64,000 bases of DNA from Haloarcula rubripromontorii (lineage in GTDB: Archaea; Halobacteriota; Halobacteria; Halobacteriales; Haloarculaceae): assembly GCF_001280425.1 (NCBI RefSeq), contig NZ_LIUF01000006.1, forward strand, positions 96,603 through 160,602, in the 5' to 3' direction. Each line of letters begins with the position of its first letter. The stretch's first letter is position 1. Below the pieces are notes generated by a model, which saw nothing but the letters and a program-made list of their open reading frames with translations, was not told the DNA's origin and did no database searches. The position numbers were made by a program, and so were the translations under genes. This document shows, piece after piece, positions 48,168-57,690 of the stretch.

Positions 48168-48635
48168 TTACTCTGCGAGGATGTGTGCCGGCAGGTCGTC
48201 GCGGATGATCGTATCGCAGTACTCACAGCGAACGCCGTCGTCGCCGACGGCAAAGCGTGAGTCGACGGGTTCGTCCTCGGTCGTGATGCAGTTGTGGTTC
48301 GGGCATTCGAGGACGCCCTCGACGACCGACGGCCGCTCGACGCGGCGCTTCTCGACGACATCGTAGTCACGGATGATGTTGATCGTCGCCGCGGGGGCGA
48401 TGAGCGAGAGCACGTCGACCTCATCTTGTGAGAGTTCGCGGCCCTCGACTTTGACCACGTCTTTGTGTCCAAGGCGGTCCGAGGGCATGTTCATTGCAAC
48501 GGAGACAGAGTCGCCGCTGGTCCCGTCGATGCCGAGAATCGCCAGGACGTTCAGCGCCTGTCCGCCGGCAATGTGGTCGATGACGGTACCGTTCCGAATC
48601 TTCGAGACGCGGAGTTGCTGGTCGTTGTCGCTCAT
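48168..48635 (-). CDS. pyrI: aspartate carbamoyltransferase regulatory subunit
   Basis: Regulatory chain of ATCase, 155 residues. The N-terminal nucleotide-binding domain begins [20 protein letters not shown]. The C-terminal zinc domain contains the four Cys ligands in CPNHNC (about 112-117) and CEYC (about 141-144). It overlaps pyrB by 4 bp. Confidence 0.97.
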   Translation of the reverse strand: MSDNDQQLRVSKIRNGTVIDHIAGGQALNVLAILGIDGTSGDSVSVAMNMPSDRLGHKDVVKVEGRELSQDEVDVLSLIAPAATINIIRDYDVVEKRRVERPSVVEGVLECPNHNCITTEDEPVDSRFAVGDDGVRCEYCDTIIRDDLPAHILAE

Positions 48636-49546
48636 TGGTCGCCTCCGAGCATCAGGTCAAGCAGGGCCATCCGCACCGGGACGCCGTTGTGGGCCTGCTG
48701 GAAGTACTGCGCGTGCGTGGTCTCGTCGACGTCGTGGGCGATTTCGTCGACGCGCGGGAGCGGGTGCATCACGGTCAGGTCGTCCTTGGCCGCCGCAAGC
48801 GTGTCGGCGTCTATCTGGTACTGGCCGGCGACCTCGCGATACTCGCTCTCGTCGGGGAACCGCTCAGCCTGGATACGCGTCACGTAGAGCACGTCCAGTT
48901 CCGGGAGTATTTCGCCGAGGTCGGTGTGCTCTCGGACCCCCGCGCCGGCCTCGTGGAGGTCGTAGCGGACCGACCGCGGAAGCTGAAGCGACTCCGGACT
49001 GATGAAGTGCTGGCTGGCGTCGACGGTCGTGAGTGCGTGGGCCAGCGAGTGGACCGTCCGTCCGTACTTCAGGTCGCCCATGATACCGATAGTCAGGTCG
49101 TCGAAGCCCGCGTTCTCCCGGATGGTATAGAGGTCGAGCAGGGTCTGGGTCGGGTGCTGGCCGGCCCCGTCGCCGGCGTTGACGAGCGGGACGTCCACGA
49201 ACTCGCTCGCCATCTTCGCCGAGCCTTCCATCGGGTGCCGGAGGACGAGCGCATCGGTGTACCCCTCGACGACGCGGACGGTGTCGGCCAGCGATTCGCC
49301 CTTCTTGACGCTCGAAGACTCGACAGAGCCCATGTCGACGATGTCGCCTCCCAGACGCTTCATCGCCGTCGTGAAGCTCATCTTCGTCCGGGTGCTCGGC
49401 TCGAAAAAGAGCATGCCGAGCAGCGTGTCGGTGTGTCGGTCCGCGAACGCCCCCGGGTCAGCCGCGATGTCAGCCGCGTGGTCGAGCACCGTCTCGATGT
49501 CGCCCCGCGAGAGTTGTTTCGCGCTGATGATGTGGTCGTGCCGCAT
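48632..49546 (-). CDS. pyrB: aspartate carbamoyltransferase catalytic subunit
   Basis: Catalyses the first committed pyrimidine step, forming carbamoyl-aspartate. The 304 residues contain the carbamoyl-phosphate loop [11 protein letters not shown] (about 48-58), the [10 protein letters not shown] segment, and [17 protein letters not shown] (about 130-146). The aspartate-binding [10 protein letters not shown] is near the C-terminus. First gene of a two-gene pyrBI operon, monocistronic otherwise. Confidence 0.97.
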   Translation of the reverse strand: MRHDHIISAKQLSRGDIETVLDHAADIAADPGAFADRHTDTLLGMLFFEPSTRTKMSFTTAMKRLGGDIVDMGSVESSSVKKGESLADTVRVVEGYTDALVLRHPMEGSAKMASEFVDVPLVNAGDGAGQHPTQTLLDLYTIRENAGFDDLTIGIMGDLKYGRTVHSLAHALTTVDASQHFISPESLQLPRSVRYDLHEAGAGVREHTDLGEILPELDVLYVTRIQAERFPDESEYREVAGQYQIDADTLAAAKDDLTVMHPLPRVDEIAHDVDETTHAQYFQQAHNGVPVRMALLDLMLGGDQ

Positions 49547-49694
49547 TTCACTCGGTACCGCGCTCCGGACGGTCTTGAATCTCCCGACACGGGAATTGAA
49601 CGGTCGCTTACATCATCAGGGCCGGCTTCGAGAGCGTCGGTACTGGCTTCGAAAACGAGGGCAGAAAGGCCAGCGGCAGAAATAGCAGTCTGGG

Positions 49695-50852
49695 TCAGGG
49701 ATTACTCTGCCAGACATCGACGCGTGGCTCTGTGTACGCCTTGCCGACGATGTCGGGAATGCCGTCACCGTCGAGGTCGACGACTTTCGCCTCGTGGGTG
49801 GGGATGCCGGTGTTCAGTTGTTTGGGCTCGAAGTTCCCCGTTCCGTCGTTGTGGAACACGAACTGTCGCGGTTCGTGTCCGTCCTCAAGGCCCATTTCCG
49901 CGACGAAGATATCGGGATGACCGTCGCCGTCGAAGTCCGCCACGTCAAGGCTGTGTGGGTTCGAGAGGTCGTCGTGCAGCAGGGTCCGGTCCCACTCGGG
50001 CGGATCGAACACGCCTAGCCTGGCCGGGCGGTCGTCGAGATACGGTTCGTCGCCCTCGACGAGGATTATTTCTAGGTCGCCGTCGCCGTCGATGTCCTCG
50101 ATAGCGACGCGGGTACACTGCCAGCCCTCGGCGATCTGCTCTCGGTCCCAGCCGTCGGCCGTCCGATGGAAGACGTTCGGGCCGGCGACGATCTCGACCT
50201 CGCCGTCCCCGTCGACATCCTCGACAGCGACACCCTCGACATCGAGGCCCTCGGCGACGACGTGGCGGTTCGCCACCGGCCACGGTTCTCGCGTTGGGTC
50301 TTCGGGAATATCGTAGTAGAATACCGTCTTGGACTCCTGAGACAGTCCGGCGACTTCGTTTTCCCCGTCGCCGTCCACGTCCGCCACGGCGGTGTCGTGA
50401 TACTTCTCGAAGTCGTCGGTAATGAGCCGACGCGTCCACTGCTCTCGTGGGTCGTCCGGTATCTCGAACCACCACAGTTTGTGCCGGTAGATGTTCTGAC
50501 CGGCTACCATGTCCGGGCGGCCGTTGCCCGTGATATCGCCGAGCGAACCGCCGACGGAGAGTTCAGGTGCGCTGGCCACGTCGTGTCGCTCCCAACCGGG
50601 GTTTTCGTACCAGAACACGTTCGTCTGGAGCCAGCGGGCCAGCGGCCCCATGCCGAACACGGACAGCAAGTCGACTGACTTATCGACGAGTGGAAACTCA
50701 ACCTCGTGCTCGTCGCCGAGCGCCCCGACGATGATGTCCGGCCGACCGTTCCCCGTGAGGTCGGTCGTGAGACAGAAGCTCATCGTACTCGCCGGTGGCG
50801 AGGCTTCGATGCGCTCGTGATATAGATTCATGTGCCAGCCGTTCGGGTGCAT
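49695..50852 (-). CDS. FG-GAP/VCBS-type beta-propeller protein
   Basis: A 385-residue protein with about six to seven repeats, each containing a calcium-loop-like D-x-D/N-G-x-G/D motif: DLTGNGRPDIIVG, DITGNGRPDMVAG, DVDGDGENEVAG, DVDGDGEVEIVAG, DIDGDGDLEIILV, DFDGDGHPDIFVA and DLDGDGIPDIVG. These are the blades of an integrin-like propeller. It has no signal peptide or membrane anchor, unusual for a family mostly found outside the cell. It neighbours a sugar isomerase on the same strand. Confidence 0.85.
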   Translation of the reverse strand: MHPNGWHMNLYHERIEASPPASTMSFCLTTDLTGNGRPDIIVGALGDEHEVEFPLVDKSVDLLSVFGMGPLARWLQTNVFWYENPGWERHDVASAPELSVGGSLGDITGNGRPDMVAGQNIYRHKLWWFEIPDDPREQWTRRLITDDFEKYHDTAVADVDGDGENEVAGLSQESKTVFYYDIPEDPTREPWPVANRHVVAEGLDVEGVAVEDVDGDGEVEIVAGPNVFHRTADGWDREQIAEGWQCTRVAIEDIDGDGDLEIILVEGDEPYLDDRPARLGVFDPPEWDRTLLHDDLSNPHSLDVADFDGDGHPDIFVAEMGLEDGHEPRQFVFHNDGTGNFEPKQLNTGIPTHEAKVVDLDGDGIPDIVGKAYTEPRVDVWQSNP

Positions 50853-50891
50853 CGGTATTGTTATACCCGGGCTAACACCGGCGGAAAGCGG

Positions 50892-51824
50892 TCACGAACT
50901 CGTGGCGGGCATCCGTGTAGGGCTCCGCGATAGGTCACTCCTATCGAGAAGACGCTCCAGTGTTTCCATCCCGTGGTCAATCTTCGCCGTCGGGTCGCTG
51001 TCGAGTTCGTTTTCGTAGATCACCCAGTCGACACCAGCGTCGCTCGCGGCGTCCAGAACTCCATCCATGTCAACTACCCCCACACCGTGCGGGACATCCT
51101 CGTAGCCCTGGAACAGCCCGGCCGGGGACACGTCCCGGAGGTGGACCATGCTGGTTCGGTCGCCACACAGCGAGAAGAGGGCACGCGGGTCGTAGCCTGC
51201 TTCACGGATTTCCGCGACCTCCGGCTCAAACATGAGTTCCGCCGGCGTGGTCCGGGCAACGAGATTCCACATGGGCGTCTCGCTCGGTATCGTTGTCGGG
51301 TCGGGTGCCCGAAGGGTAGTCAGCAACTGGTGTGTGTACTCCCCGACAGCGATGGGCACCGGCGTTTCGTCGATGAGCTGTCCCGCCGCGTCTGGAAGGA
51401 AGGGGCGGAACGTCCGCCGTCCAGTATGATACCCCAGCTGCATATCACACGCTTCGAGACCGGCTGCGGCGTCGCGGAGCCGGTGGCAAAGCGACCGGAT
51501 GTCGCTCCGAGTCCGTAGCTCGGACGCCGAAAGATGTGGGATAACGAGCGTATCACACCCCACTGTTCGACACCGGACTAGCAGGTCTGACTCACCGTCC
51601 AGCGCAGCCTCAACCTCAGGCAGGTCCGCGTGGACAGCGACCGGTTCGAGACCGATGTCATCAAGTGCCGTTGCGATATCTCTGGGCGATTCCTCCTGGA
51701 ACCGGTGTGCGAATTCGACTCCGTCGTAGCCTGCAGCCCCGACACGGCGGACGATTTCAGGGAGCGGTTCGGATAAGCTGCGGATACTGTATAACTGAAG
51801 GGCCGTGTTTAGTCCACTGCCCAT
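50892..51824 (-). CDS. sugar phosphate isomerase/epimerase family protein
   Basis: A TIM-barrel of the AP-endonuclease-2/xylose isomerase-like superfamily, 310 residues from the ATG at 51824. Strand and ligand regions include ALQLYSIRSLSEPLPEI, GYDGVEFAHRFQE, GLEPVAVHADLPEVE, LGYHTGRRTF, MVHLRDVSPAG and DWVIYENELDSDP, with conserved His, Asp and Glu where the metal site would be. A TATA-like AATAAT about 27 bp before this ATG supports the start; a longer form from 51860 is possible. The substrate is unknown. Confidence 0.85.
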   Translation of the reverse strand: MGSGLNTALQLYSIRSLSEPLPEIVRRVGAAGYDGVEFAHRFQEESPRDIATALDDIGLEPVAVHADLPEVEAALDGESDLLVRCRTVGCDTLVIPHLSASELRTRSDIRSLCHRLRDAAAGLEACDMQLGYHTGRRTFRPFLPDAAGQLIDETPVPIAVGEYTHQLLTTLRAPDPTTIPSETPMWNLVARTTPAELMFEPEVAEIREAGYDPRALFSLCGDRTSMVHLRDVSPAGLFQGYEDVPHGVGVVDMDGVLDAASDAGVDWVIYENELDSDPTAKIDHGMETLERLLDRSDLSRSPTRMPATSS

Positions 51825-51888
51825 AGCCACAGTTGGAGTGTACTCATTATTGTTACACACACGTTATCAAACCTCACTGAGAACGGGC

Positions 51889-51901
51889 TCGAACAGTTCG
51901 A
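51889..51901. promoter_or_regulatory. palindrome TCGAACAGTTCGA in a divergent promoter region
   Basis: Two perfect 6-bp arms around one central base, located between the leftward sugar isomerase start and a plus-strand TATA box (GTATAAAAG, about 51969-51977) for the MinD-like gene. It may be an operator for either gene. Confidence 0.4.
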
Positions 51902-52082
51902 CTGTCGGGACCGTCATCATCGAAGGCACAGACCTGCCGCGGACAGGGAACTGCGGCATACAACGACCGTATAAAAGTAGGCAACAACCAACCGTGGTAA
52001 GTCAGACCTTTCAGCCCACGGTAGGCACTGTTCGTGACGGCCGACACAAGGGTTCAAAACCGATAGACAGTCCATCCACAGT

Positions 52083-52709
52083 ATGCTCGCGATCGCTGGC
52101 GGCAAAGGTGGCTGTGGCAAAACGACCATCGCCCTCGGCGTTGGGCAAGCACTGGGGACGTCAACCAGACCGTCGCTGGTTGTGGACACCGACCGTGATA
52201 TGCCAAACCTCCACCGGCGTGCTGGGGTCAATCCGACGCCCGGAATCGCAGATGTTGCGGCCTCGGCTGAGCCGACCGCAGTTGCACAGCGCGCGACGAC
52301 CGTCCAAAACGTCGACGTACTCCCCTGTCAGACCGCATCGGGGGCCGCTATCGACAATGCCATCAACAGGTTGTCCCGACGTGATCGGCCCGTGGTACTC
52401 GACTGCCCGGCCGGCGCTGGCCCGGACGCCGCCCGTCCGTTACGGGGAGCTGACAGAACAGTGCTCGTGAGTGCACCAACACGCCAGAGCCTCACCGACA
52501 CAGCCAAGACTGCGGCGATGGCCCGTGCGCTCGATGCACCGCCCGCGCTTACGGTCCTCGTCGGCAGCGACGGGTCCGTAGACCCATCTGCCCTGCTGTG
52601 CTGTCCGGAAACGATTCATGTCCCGTCGGTGTCGAAGCCACTGGAATCGGACCGGTCGAGGGTAAAATACGTCGAGATAGCGGCCGTTCTCACCAAGCGG
52701 AATACTTAA
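52083..52709 (+). CDS. MinD/ParA-like P-loop ATPase
   Basis: A 208-residue protein with deviant Walker A GGKGGCGKTT (about 6-15), the signature Lys of the MinD/ParA group. Further P-loop elements are VVDTDRDMPNLHR (about 34) and VVLDCPAGAGPDAA (about 102). The C-terminal membrane-targeting helix typical of MinD is not evident, although VKYVEIAAVLTKRNT may form a short helix. A RecA/KaiC-like gene follows after 28 bp on the same strand, so the two probably work together; the process is unknown. Confidence 0.85.
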   Translation: MLAIAGGKGGCGKTTIALGVGQALGTSTRPSLVVDTDRDMPNLHRRAGVNPTPGIADVAASAEPTAVAQRATTVQNVDVLPCQTASGAAIDNAINRLSRRDRPVVLDCPAGAGPDAARPLRGADRTVLVSAPTRQSLTDTAKTAAMARALDAPPALTVLVGSDGSVDPSALLCCPETIHVPSVSKPLESDRSRVKYVEIAAVLTKRNT

Positions 52710-52737
52710 TCTCGTGGGAAAATAATCTCTCAGTGGT

Positions 52738-53367
52738 ATGGCCAACCGGTTGCGAACGGGGATTGATGTCCTCGACAGAAAGCTCGATGGTGGCATCCCT
52801 GCGGGGAGTATCGTCGTGCTCTCTGCCCAGCCGGCTAGCCAAGCGGAGCTGTTCCTCTACGAACTCACCGCCACGCGCGGGACGCTGTGGCTGTCACTCG
52901 ACCGGACCGCCGAATCAGTCATCGCGAGCATCGAGCAGACGCCGGCCAACACCGGAGATCCGACGGTGCGGCACATCTCCGGCGAAGCACCCCTCGATAA
53001 CGCCGGAAAGCTCGTCTCGGCGCTGCCGGAAACCTCGAACCTCATCGTTGACCCACTGGACGTACTCGAAGCACAGGAGCCACACTCGCGTTTTCGGGCC
53101 TTCATGAACGACCTACAGAACCACATCGTCAATACCGGCAGCCTCGCTATTGTTCACTGTCTCGATGGTCGTGACGTGCCACCGCTCCGGGATACGACCG
53201 AGCACTTCGCGGACGTGGTGTTCCAGCTCAACACCACAACGACCGGTGACGAGGTGGAAAACCGTCTCGCGATTCCGAAGTTCCGCGGCGGGCGCGCCCC
53301 CACTGACATCATCAAGCTCAATCTCGTCGAAGAGGTCAGCATCGACACCAGCCGCGACATCGCCTGA
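52738..53367 (+). CDS. KaiC/RadA-like protein lacking the P-loop
   Basis: A 209-residue protein with the KaiC-like opening LRTGIDVLDRKLDGGIPAGS (about 5-24). In place of the Walker A GxxGxGKT it has LSAQPASQAELF, so neither the Gly nor the Lys-Thr is kept. Remaining strand-helix elements are LWLSLDRTAESVI, NLIVDPLDVLEAQE and VVFQLNTTTTG, and the fold seems intact. It is probably a non-hydrolysing RecA-like regulator, paired with the MinD-like ATPase upstream. Haloarchaea have related HTR-like proteins of unknown role. Confidence 0.78.
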   Translation: MANRLRTGIDVLDRKLDGGIPAGSIVVLSAQPASQAELFLYELTATRGTLWLSLDRTAESVIASIEQTPANTGDPTVRHISGEAPLDNAGKLVSALPETSNLIVDPLDVLEAQEPHSRFRAFMNDLQNHIVNTGSLAIVHCLDGRDVPPLRDTTEHFADVVFQLNTTTTGDEVENRLAIPKFRGGRAPTDIIKLNLVEEVSIDTSRDIA

Positions 53368-53369
53368 TT

Positions 53370-53570
53370 CTACTCGCCGCCGGGCCGTGGTTCTCTGTCT
53401 GTCGAGCCGAACTCTGTTCCGACGAGTATCAACAGGAACAGTCCGAGACCGACACCGGCACCCGCTGCCAGTCCAGTGCCGATGCTTCCAGTCAACACGA
53501 CCGTTCCGACGCCGAAGGCGATCCCCGGCGGAAACGCGAGCAGTGACGGGTACACCAGCGACACTCGCAT
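53370..53570 (-). CDS. 66-residue membrane protein
   Basis: A small protein with two hydrophobic, Gly/Ala-rich helices (about 8-28 and 32-50, ending LGLFLLILVGTEF) and a polar C-terminus (STDREPRPGGE). It converges with the KaiC-like gene, with stop codons 2 bp apart. No family recognised; codon use looks native. Confidence 0.6.
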   Translation of the reverse strand: MRVSLVYPSLLAFPPGIAFGVGTVVLTGSIGTGLAAGAGVGLGLFLLILVGTEFGSTDREPRPGGE

Positions 53571-53702
53571 GTGTAGTGATGGCGTGTCGTGCGTATAACG
53601 GTTCGCCCGTAGTGGTCGTCAGAAGATAGCAGTCGCTCGGAACGATACAACCGCTCGCTGGCGCACAGCACTGCAGAACCGCTCAGCGTGCTCGCTGTGC
53701 AG

Positions 53703-54650
53703 TTACTCTTCGGCGCCTTCGATCTCTTCGACGATCTCCTCGGCGTCCACGTCGGCGTCTTCCAGCGCGTCTTCGATGTCAGCGCCGCCGGCACCGCCCA
53801 TGCCACCCATCATGCCGGGCATGCCCATGCCGCCGCCACCGATCTCCTCCTGCACGATGATGCGGTCGATGTCGAGTAGCTGAGTGAGCTGCTGGGCGAT
53901 CTGCTGTTTGCCCATCATCCACTGCTGGTTCATCGTCAGCTGCGGCGTCGCCTCGATGTAGAGCGTCTCCTTCTCGACTTCGACGGTTTCGTACTCAGGC
54001 TCGGACTCTTCGTCCTCGTCTTCATCGTCCTCACTCTCGACGAGCTGTTCTTCCTCGACGGTGTCAGTCTCGAACCACACGTCGAGTTCCATGTCGAGCA
54101 TCATCTGGATGATGCCCTGTGCCTTCTCCTCGCGGTCGGTGACCTCTTCGAGAATCTCGTAGTCGTACTCGACGTCCTCGCCGGCCAGCGGGTGGTTGAA
54201 GTCCACTCGCGCGCGCCCGCCGATGATGGTCTCGACGTGACCGTGCTCGCCCTCAATGTCGACGTGGGCGCCGGGGTAGCGGTCATCCTCGGGGATCTTG
54301 TCCTTTGAGACGGTCCGGACCTCTTCCTCGTCGTACTCGCCGAAGGCGTCGGCGGCCGCAACGGTCACGTTGCCCTCGTCGCCGACCTCCTTACCGTAGA
54401 TGTCCTGCTCGACATCCGGGAAGATGTGGTTCTCGCCCAGCACGATGGTTCGCGGGCCGAACTCCTGCTGTTCGGTATCGATGCCGTCCTCCTCGGCGAC
54501 CGCTTCGTCAGTCGTGTCGACAAGCTGGCCGCCGTCGACGGTGCGGGCGGTGTAGGCGAGCTTGACAACATCGCCCTTCTGGAGTCCCTCCGCCTGTTCT
54601 TCTTCGTCTGCGGTTTCTTCATCGACTTCAGTCTCAGACTCGTTGCTCAT
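53703..54650 (-). CDS. FKBP-type peptidyl-prolyl isomerase with long acidic and Met/Gly-rich tail
   Basis: A 315-residue SlyD-like isomerase. The FKBP domain begins at VVKLAYTARTVDGGQLVDTT (about 28-47) with the IF insert in the middle (ARVDFNHPLAGEDVEYDYEI). A C-terminal extension of about 130 residues holds an acidic stretch (ESEDDEDEDEESE) and a Met/Gly-rich segment (GGGGMGMPGMMGGMGG). Longer than typical archaeal long FKBPs. The start at 54650 follows an Asp/Glu-rich N-terminus; the frame upstream is a shadow. Solitary gene. Confidence 0.92.
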   Translation of the reverse strand: MSNESETEVDEETADEEEQAEGLQKGDVVKLAYTARTVDGGQLVDTTDEAVAEEDGIDTEQQEFGPRTIVLGENHIFPDVEQDIYGKEVGDEGNVTVAAADAFGEYDEEEVRTVSKDKIPEDDRYPGAHVDIEGEHGHVETIIGGRARVDFNHPLAGEDVEYDYEILEEVTDREEKAQGIIQMMLDMELDVWFETDTVEEEQLVESEDDEDEDEESEPEYETVEVEKETLYIEATPQLTMNQQWMMGKQQIAQQLTQLLDIDRIIVQEEIGGGGMGMPGMMGGMGGAGGADIEDALEDADVDAEEIVEEIEGAEE

Positions 54651-54729
54651 ACCCTGTTCGTCAGTCGTGGCACTCTTAAGCACAACGTTTCCCGGTCGAC
54701 AGCGGGCGAGCAACTTCGGAAGTGACCAG

Positions 54730-55758
54730 CTAATACTCGCTTTCGGCCAGCAGTCGGTCGAACTTCTCTCGGTCGATGTTCCGCCCCGAGATAGGGAGGA
54801 CAACCGTTTCACCCCGTAGTTCGTCTCCAGCCTGAAGCGCCGCAGCGACAGCCGTCGCACAGGCCCCTTCCATGACAATGCGGTCTGTCTCGAACAGGCG
54901 TGCCACGGCGTCCGCAATTGCGTCTTCGGAGACGAGCCGGAAGTCAGCGAGTCCCGCCTGCAGTATTTGCGTCGGGAGCGCGAACGGCACCCGGGTCGCG
55001 ACGCCCTCGGCGATGGTGTCGACGCTATCGAGGGGCTCCAGCGTCTCCTCGTTCCAGGCGCGGTACACCGCGGGCGCACCCGCCGCCTGGACACCGACGA
55101 CGGCGGCGTCGGTCATCGCCCCGAGCGTGAGAGAGTACCCGGCCGCGGCGGTGCCGCCGCCGACGGGACAGAACACGCGGTCAACGTCGGGTCGCTCGTC
55201 GATGATTTCGAGGCCAGCCGTTCCGACGCCGGCGAGCAATTTCGGTTCGTTGCCCGAGTGGACGTAGCGCGCCGCACGCTGGGTCGCCAGGTCCTCGATG
55301 TGTTCGCGGGCCTCGTCGTAGTCCTCGCCATGCTGAATGACTTCTGCGCCCAGTTGCTCCAGCGCATCGACTTTTCCGGCGTTGGCCCCTTCCGGGACAC
55401 CGATAGTGACCGGCACGTCGAACTCGCGGCCGGCCCAGGCGATAGACTGGCCGTGGTTCCCCGTACTTGCGGCGAGCAGTCCAGCGTCCTGGAACTCCTC
55501 ATCGAGGGACGCGACGAGGTTTACACCGCCACGGACTTTGAACGCACCAGTCGGGAGCGTATCCTCCCGCTTGAGCAGAACATCCGCGTCGAGGGCTTCG
55601 GAGAGGGCTTCGCTGCGGACCAGCGGCGTTTCCGGGAGATGCTGCCGGATGCGTTGCCGGGCGCGCGTGACCGTGGCAACTGTCGGCGGTGTCAGGTCGT
55701 GGTACGGAAAGAGGGTCGTCTCGTCCGGGGAGTCGATCGGTTCGTAGCGACCGGCCAT
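54730..55758 (-). CDS. threonine/serine dehydratase-like PLP enzyme
   Basis: A 342-residue fold-type II PLP enzyme. The Schiff-base Lys is in PTGAFKVRGG (about 70-79), the substrate loop is STGNHGQSIAWA (about 97-108), and the PLP phosphate loop is PVGGGTAAAG (about 190). There is no C-terminal ACT regulatory domain, so it is catabolic-type or a serine/threonine deaminase without feedback control. The start is set at the ATG at 55758; a start eight codons earlier is possible. Divergent from the CYTH gene. Confidence 0.88.
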   Translation of the reverse strand: MAGRYEPIDSPDETTLFPYHDLTPPTVATVTRARQRIRQHLPETPLVRSEALSEALDADVLLKREDTLPTGAFKVRGGVNLVASLDEEFQDAGLLAASTGNHGQSIAWAGREFDVPVTIGVPEGANAGKVDALEQLGAEVIQHGEDYDEAREHIEDLATQRAARYVHSGNEPKLLAGVGTAGLEIIDERPDVDRVFCPVGGGTAAAGYSLTLGAMTDAAVVGVQAAGAPAVYRAWNEETLEPLDSVDTIAEGVATRVPFALPTQILQAGLADFRLVSEDAIADAVARLFETDRIVMEGACATAVAAALQAGDELRGETVVLPISGRNIDREKFDRLLAESEY

Positions 55759-55838
55759 ACTACTACCCGGGAGAGCGGACACAGTAAATGGCGCGGTCGA
55801 CGGGAGCGTTTTTCAGCGGCCCGGCCCAGTCCCACAGT

Positions 55839-56381
55839 ATGTACGAAGTCGAGGTGAAAGTGCCAGCGGACATCGAGACTGTCGCGGAGCGACTCGACGA
55901 ACTCGGTGCCGAGAAGGTCGATACGGTGGTACAGACGGACACGTACTACGATGCGCCCCACCGGAATTTCGTCGAGACAGACGAGGCGTTCCGGGTCCGC
56001 CGCGAAACCAGAAAGGGGGAAACAAACGCGAAAGTTACTTATAAGGGCCCACTCCTCGAAGCGGAGTCGAAGAGCCGAGAGGAGTTCGAAACAGGCGTCG
56101 AGAACGGCGACGATATCGACGCAATCGTCCAGCGCCTCGGCTTCGAGCCGGCGGCAACCGTCCGGAAGAACCGCCGGGTGTACAAAGTCCGGGAATACGA
56201 CGTCACGCTCGACGCAGTCGACGGCGTCGGCGAGTTCGTTGAAGTCGAAGGAGAGACCGACGGCGACATCGAACCCGTGCGAGAGGGGGCCTACGAGGTG
56301 CTTCGGGACCTCTGTCTGAATCCCGACGAGCAGGAACGGACCTCCTATCTCGGCATGCTACTTAGCGATGCGAACGAGTAA
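55839..56381 (+). CDS. CYTH domain protein (class IV adenylate cyclase CyaB-like)
   Basis: A 180-residue CYTH/triphosphate tunnel protein. The ExExK motif of the tunnel is at the N-terminus, YEVEVKVPAD (about 2-11), followed by TDTYYDAP, FRVRRETRKG and KVTYKGPL, the usual charged strands. Class IV cyclases and thiamine- or tripolyphosphatases share this fold, so cyclase activity is not certain. The start at 55839 places ExExK where the family has it. Confidence 0.87.
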   Translation: MYEVEVKVPADIETVAERLDELGAEKVDTVVQTDTYYDAPHRNFVETDEAFRVRRETRKGETNAKVTYKGPLLEAESKSREEFETGVENGDDIDAIVQRLGFEPAATVRKNRRVYKVREYDVTLDAVDGVGEFVEVEGETDGDIEPVREGAYEVLRDLCLNPDEQERTSYLGMLLSDANE

Positions 56382-56440
56382 TCATTCAGCCCTTATCTGT
56401 TCCCGTAAGTTATAGAACCCGGCCAAACGAAGTCGAAGCA

Positions 56441-57643
56441 ATGACTGAGCGGAACATCCACGTCCAACCTGCGAGCGGGCTCGCCGTCGAAGATCAAGAC
56501 ATCGAAGTCGTAGAGCGCAAGGGTATCGGCCACCCGGACTCCATCTGTGACGGCATCGCGGAGACGGTGTCGCGTGCGCTGGCACAGACGTACATCGACC
56601 GCTTTGGCACAGTCTTACATTACAACACAGACGAGACACAGCTCGTCGCCGGCACTGCCGCCCCGGCGTACGGCGGCGGCGAAGTGCTTGAGCCGATCTA
56701 TATTCTGGTCGTCGGTCGAGCGACGAAGAAGTTCGACGGCGAACGCATCCCGGCCGAAAGCATCGCCCTCCGAGCCGCACGCGACTACCTCGACGAGCAG
56801 TTCCCACATCTCGACCTCGGGTCCGATGTCATCGTCGACGTTCAGTTCGGCGAAGGGTCGGGCGATCTCCAGACAGTGTTTGGCGAGGAGGCAACAGTTC
56901 CGATGGCAAACGACACGAGCTATGGCGTCGGCCACGCCCCGCTAACGGAAACAGAACAGATAGTTCGCAACACTGAACAGAAATTGACCGGCGAATACGC
57001 CGAGGCAAACCCGGTCGTCGGACAAGACGTCAAGGTGATGGGCAAGCGCGAGGGCGACCACATCGATGTGACTGTGGCCGTCGCGATGGTCGACGAACAC
57101 GTCCCGGACCTCGAAGCGTACAAAGCCGCTGTTTCGGACGTTCAGGCGTTCGTTACCGACCTCGCAGAGGAGTACACCGACCGTGACGTAACGGTCCACG
57201 TCAACACGGCCGACGACTACGACGCCGAGTCCATCTATCTCACGACCACTGGAACCAGCGCCGAGCAAGGCGACGACGGCTCCGTCGGGCGCGGCAACCG
57301 CGCGAACGGGCTTATCACGCCGAACCGCCCGATGAGCATGGAGGCGACATCCGGTAAGAACCCAGTTAACCACATCGGGAAGATATACAATCTTCTCTCG
57401 ACAGAAATCGCACAGTCCGTCGCGAACGAGGTTGACGGCATCCGACAGGTCCAGATGCGCCTGCTCTCACAGATCGGGTCACCGATTGACGAACCCCACG
57501 TCGCCGACGCCACAGTTGTCACCGAAGACGGCATCGCAGTCGGCGACGTCGAATCGGAGATTCAGGCCACGATTGACCACGAACTGGCCGACGTGACCGA
57601 CATTACGCGACAAGTCATCGAAGGGAACCTCTCGACGTTCTGA
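56441..57643 (+). CDS. mat: archaeal S-adenosylmethionine synthetase
   Basis: Makes S-adenosylmethionine from ATP and methionine. At 400 residues it is of the archaeal MAT family, distinct from bacterial MetK. Visible blocks are [20 protein letters not shown] (about 23-42), [20 protein letters not shown] and [20 protein letters not shown] (about 286-305). It lies 59 bp after the CYTH gene and 47 bp before thiI on the same strand. Confidence 0.97.
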   Translation: MTERNIHVQPASGLAVEDQDIEVVERKGIGHPDSICDGIAETVSRALAQTYIDRFGTVLHYNTDETQLVAGTAAPAYGGGEVLEPIYILVVGRATKKFDGERIPAESIALRAARDYLDEQFPHLDLGSDVIVDVQFGEGSGDLQTVFGEEATVPMANDTSYGVGHAPLTETEQIVRNTEQKLTGEYAEANPVVGQDVKVMGKREGDHIDVTVAVAMVDEHVPDLEAYKAAVSDVQAFVTDLAEEYTDRDVTVHVNTADDYDAESIYLTTTGTSAEQGDDGSVGRGNRANGLITPNRPMSMEATSGKNPVNHIGKIYNLLSTEIAQSVANEVDGIRQVQMRLLSQIGSPIDEPHVADATVVTEDGIAVGDVESEIQATIDHELADVTDITRQVIEGNLSTF

Positions 57644-57690
57644 GACGGCCAGGCGATATCCCTTTACTTGCTGGTAGTCAACTCGCAGAC

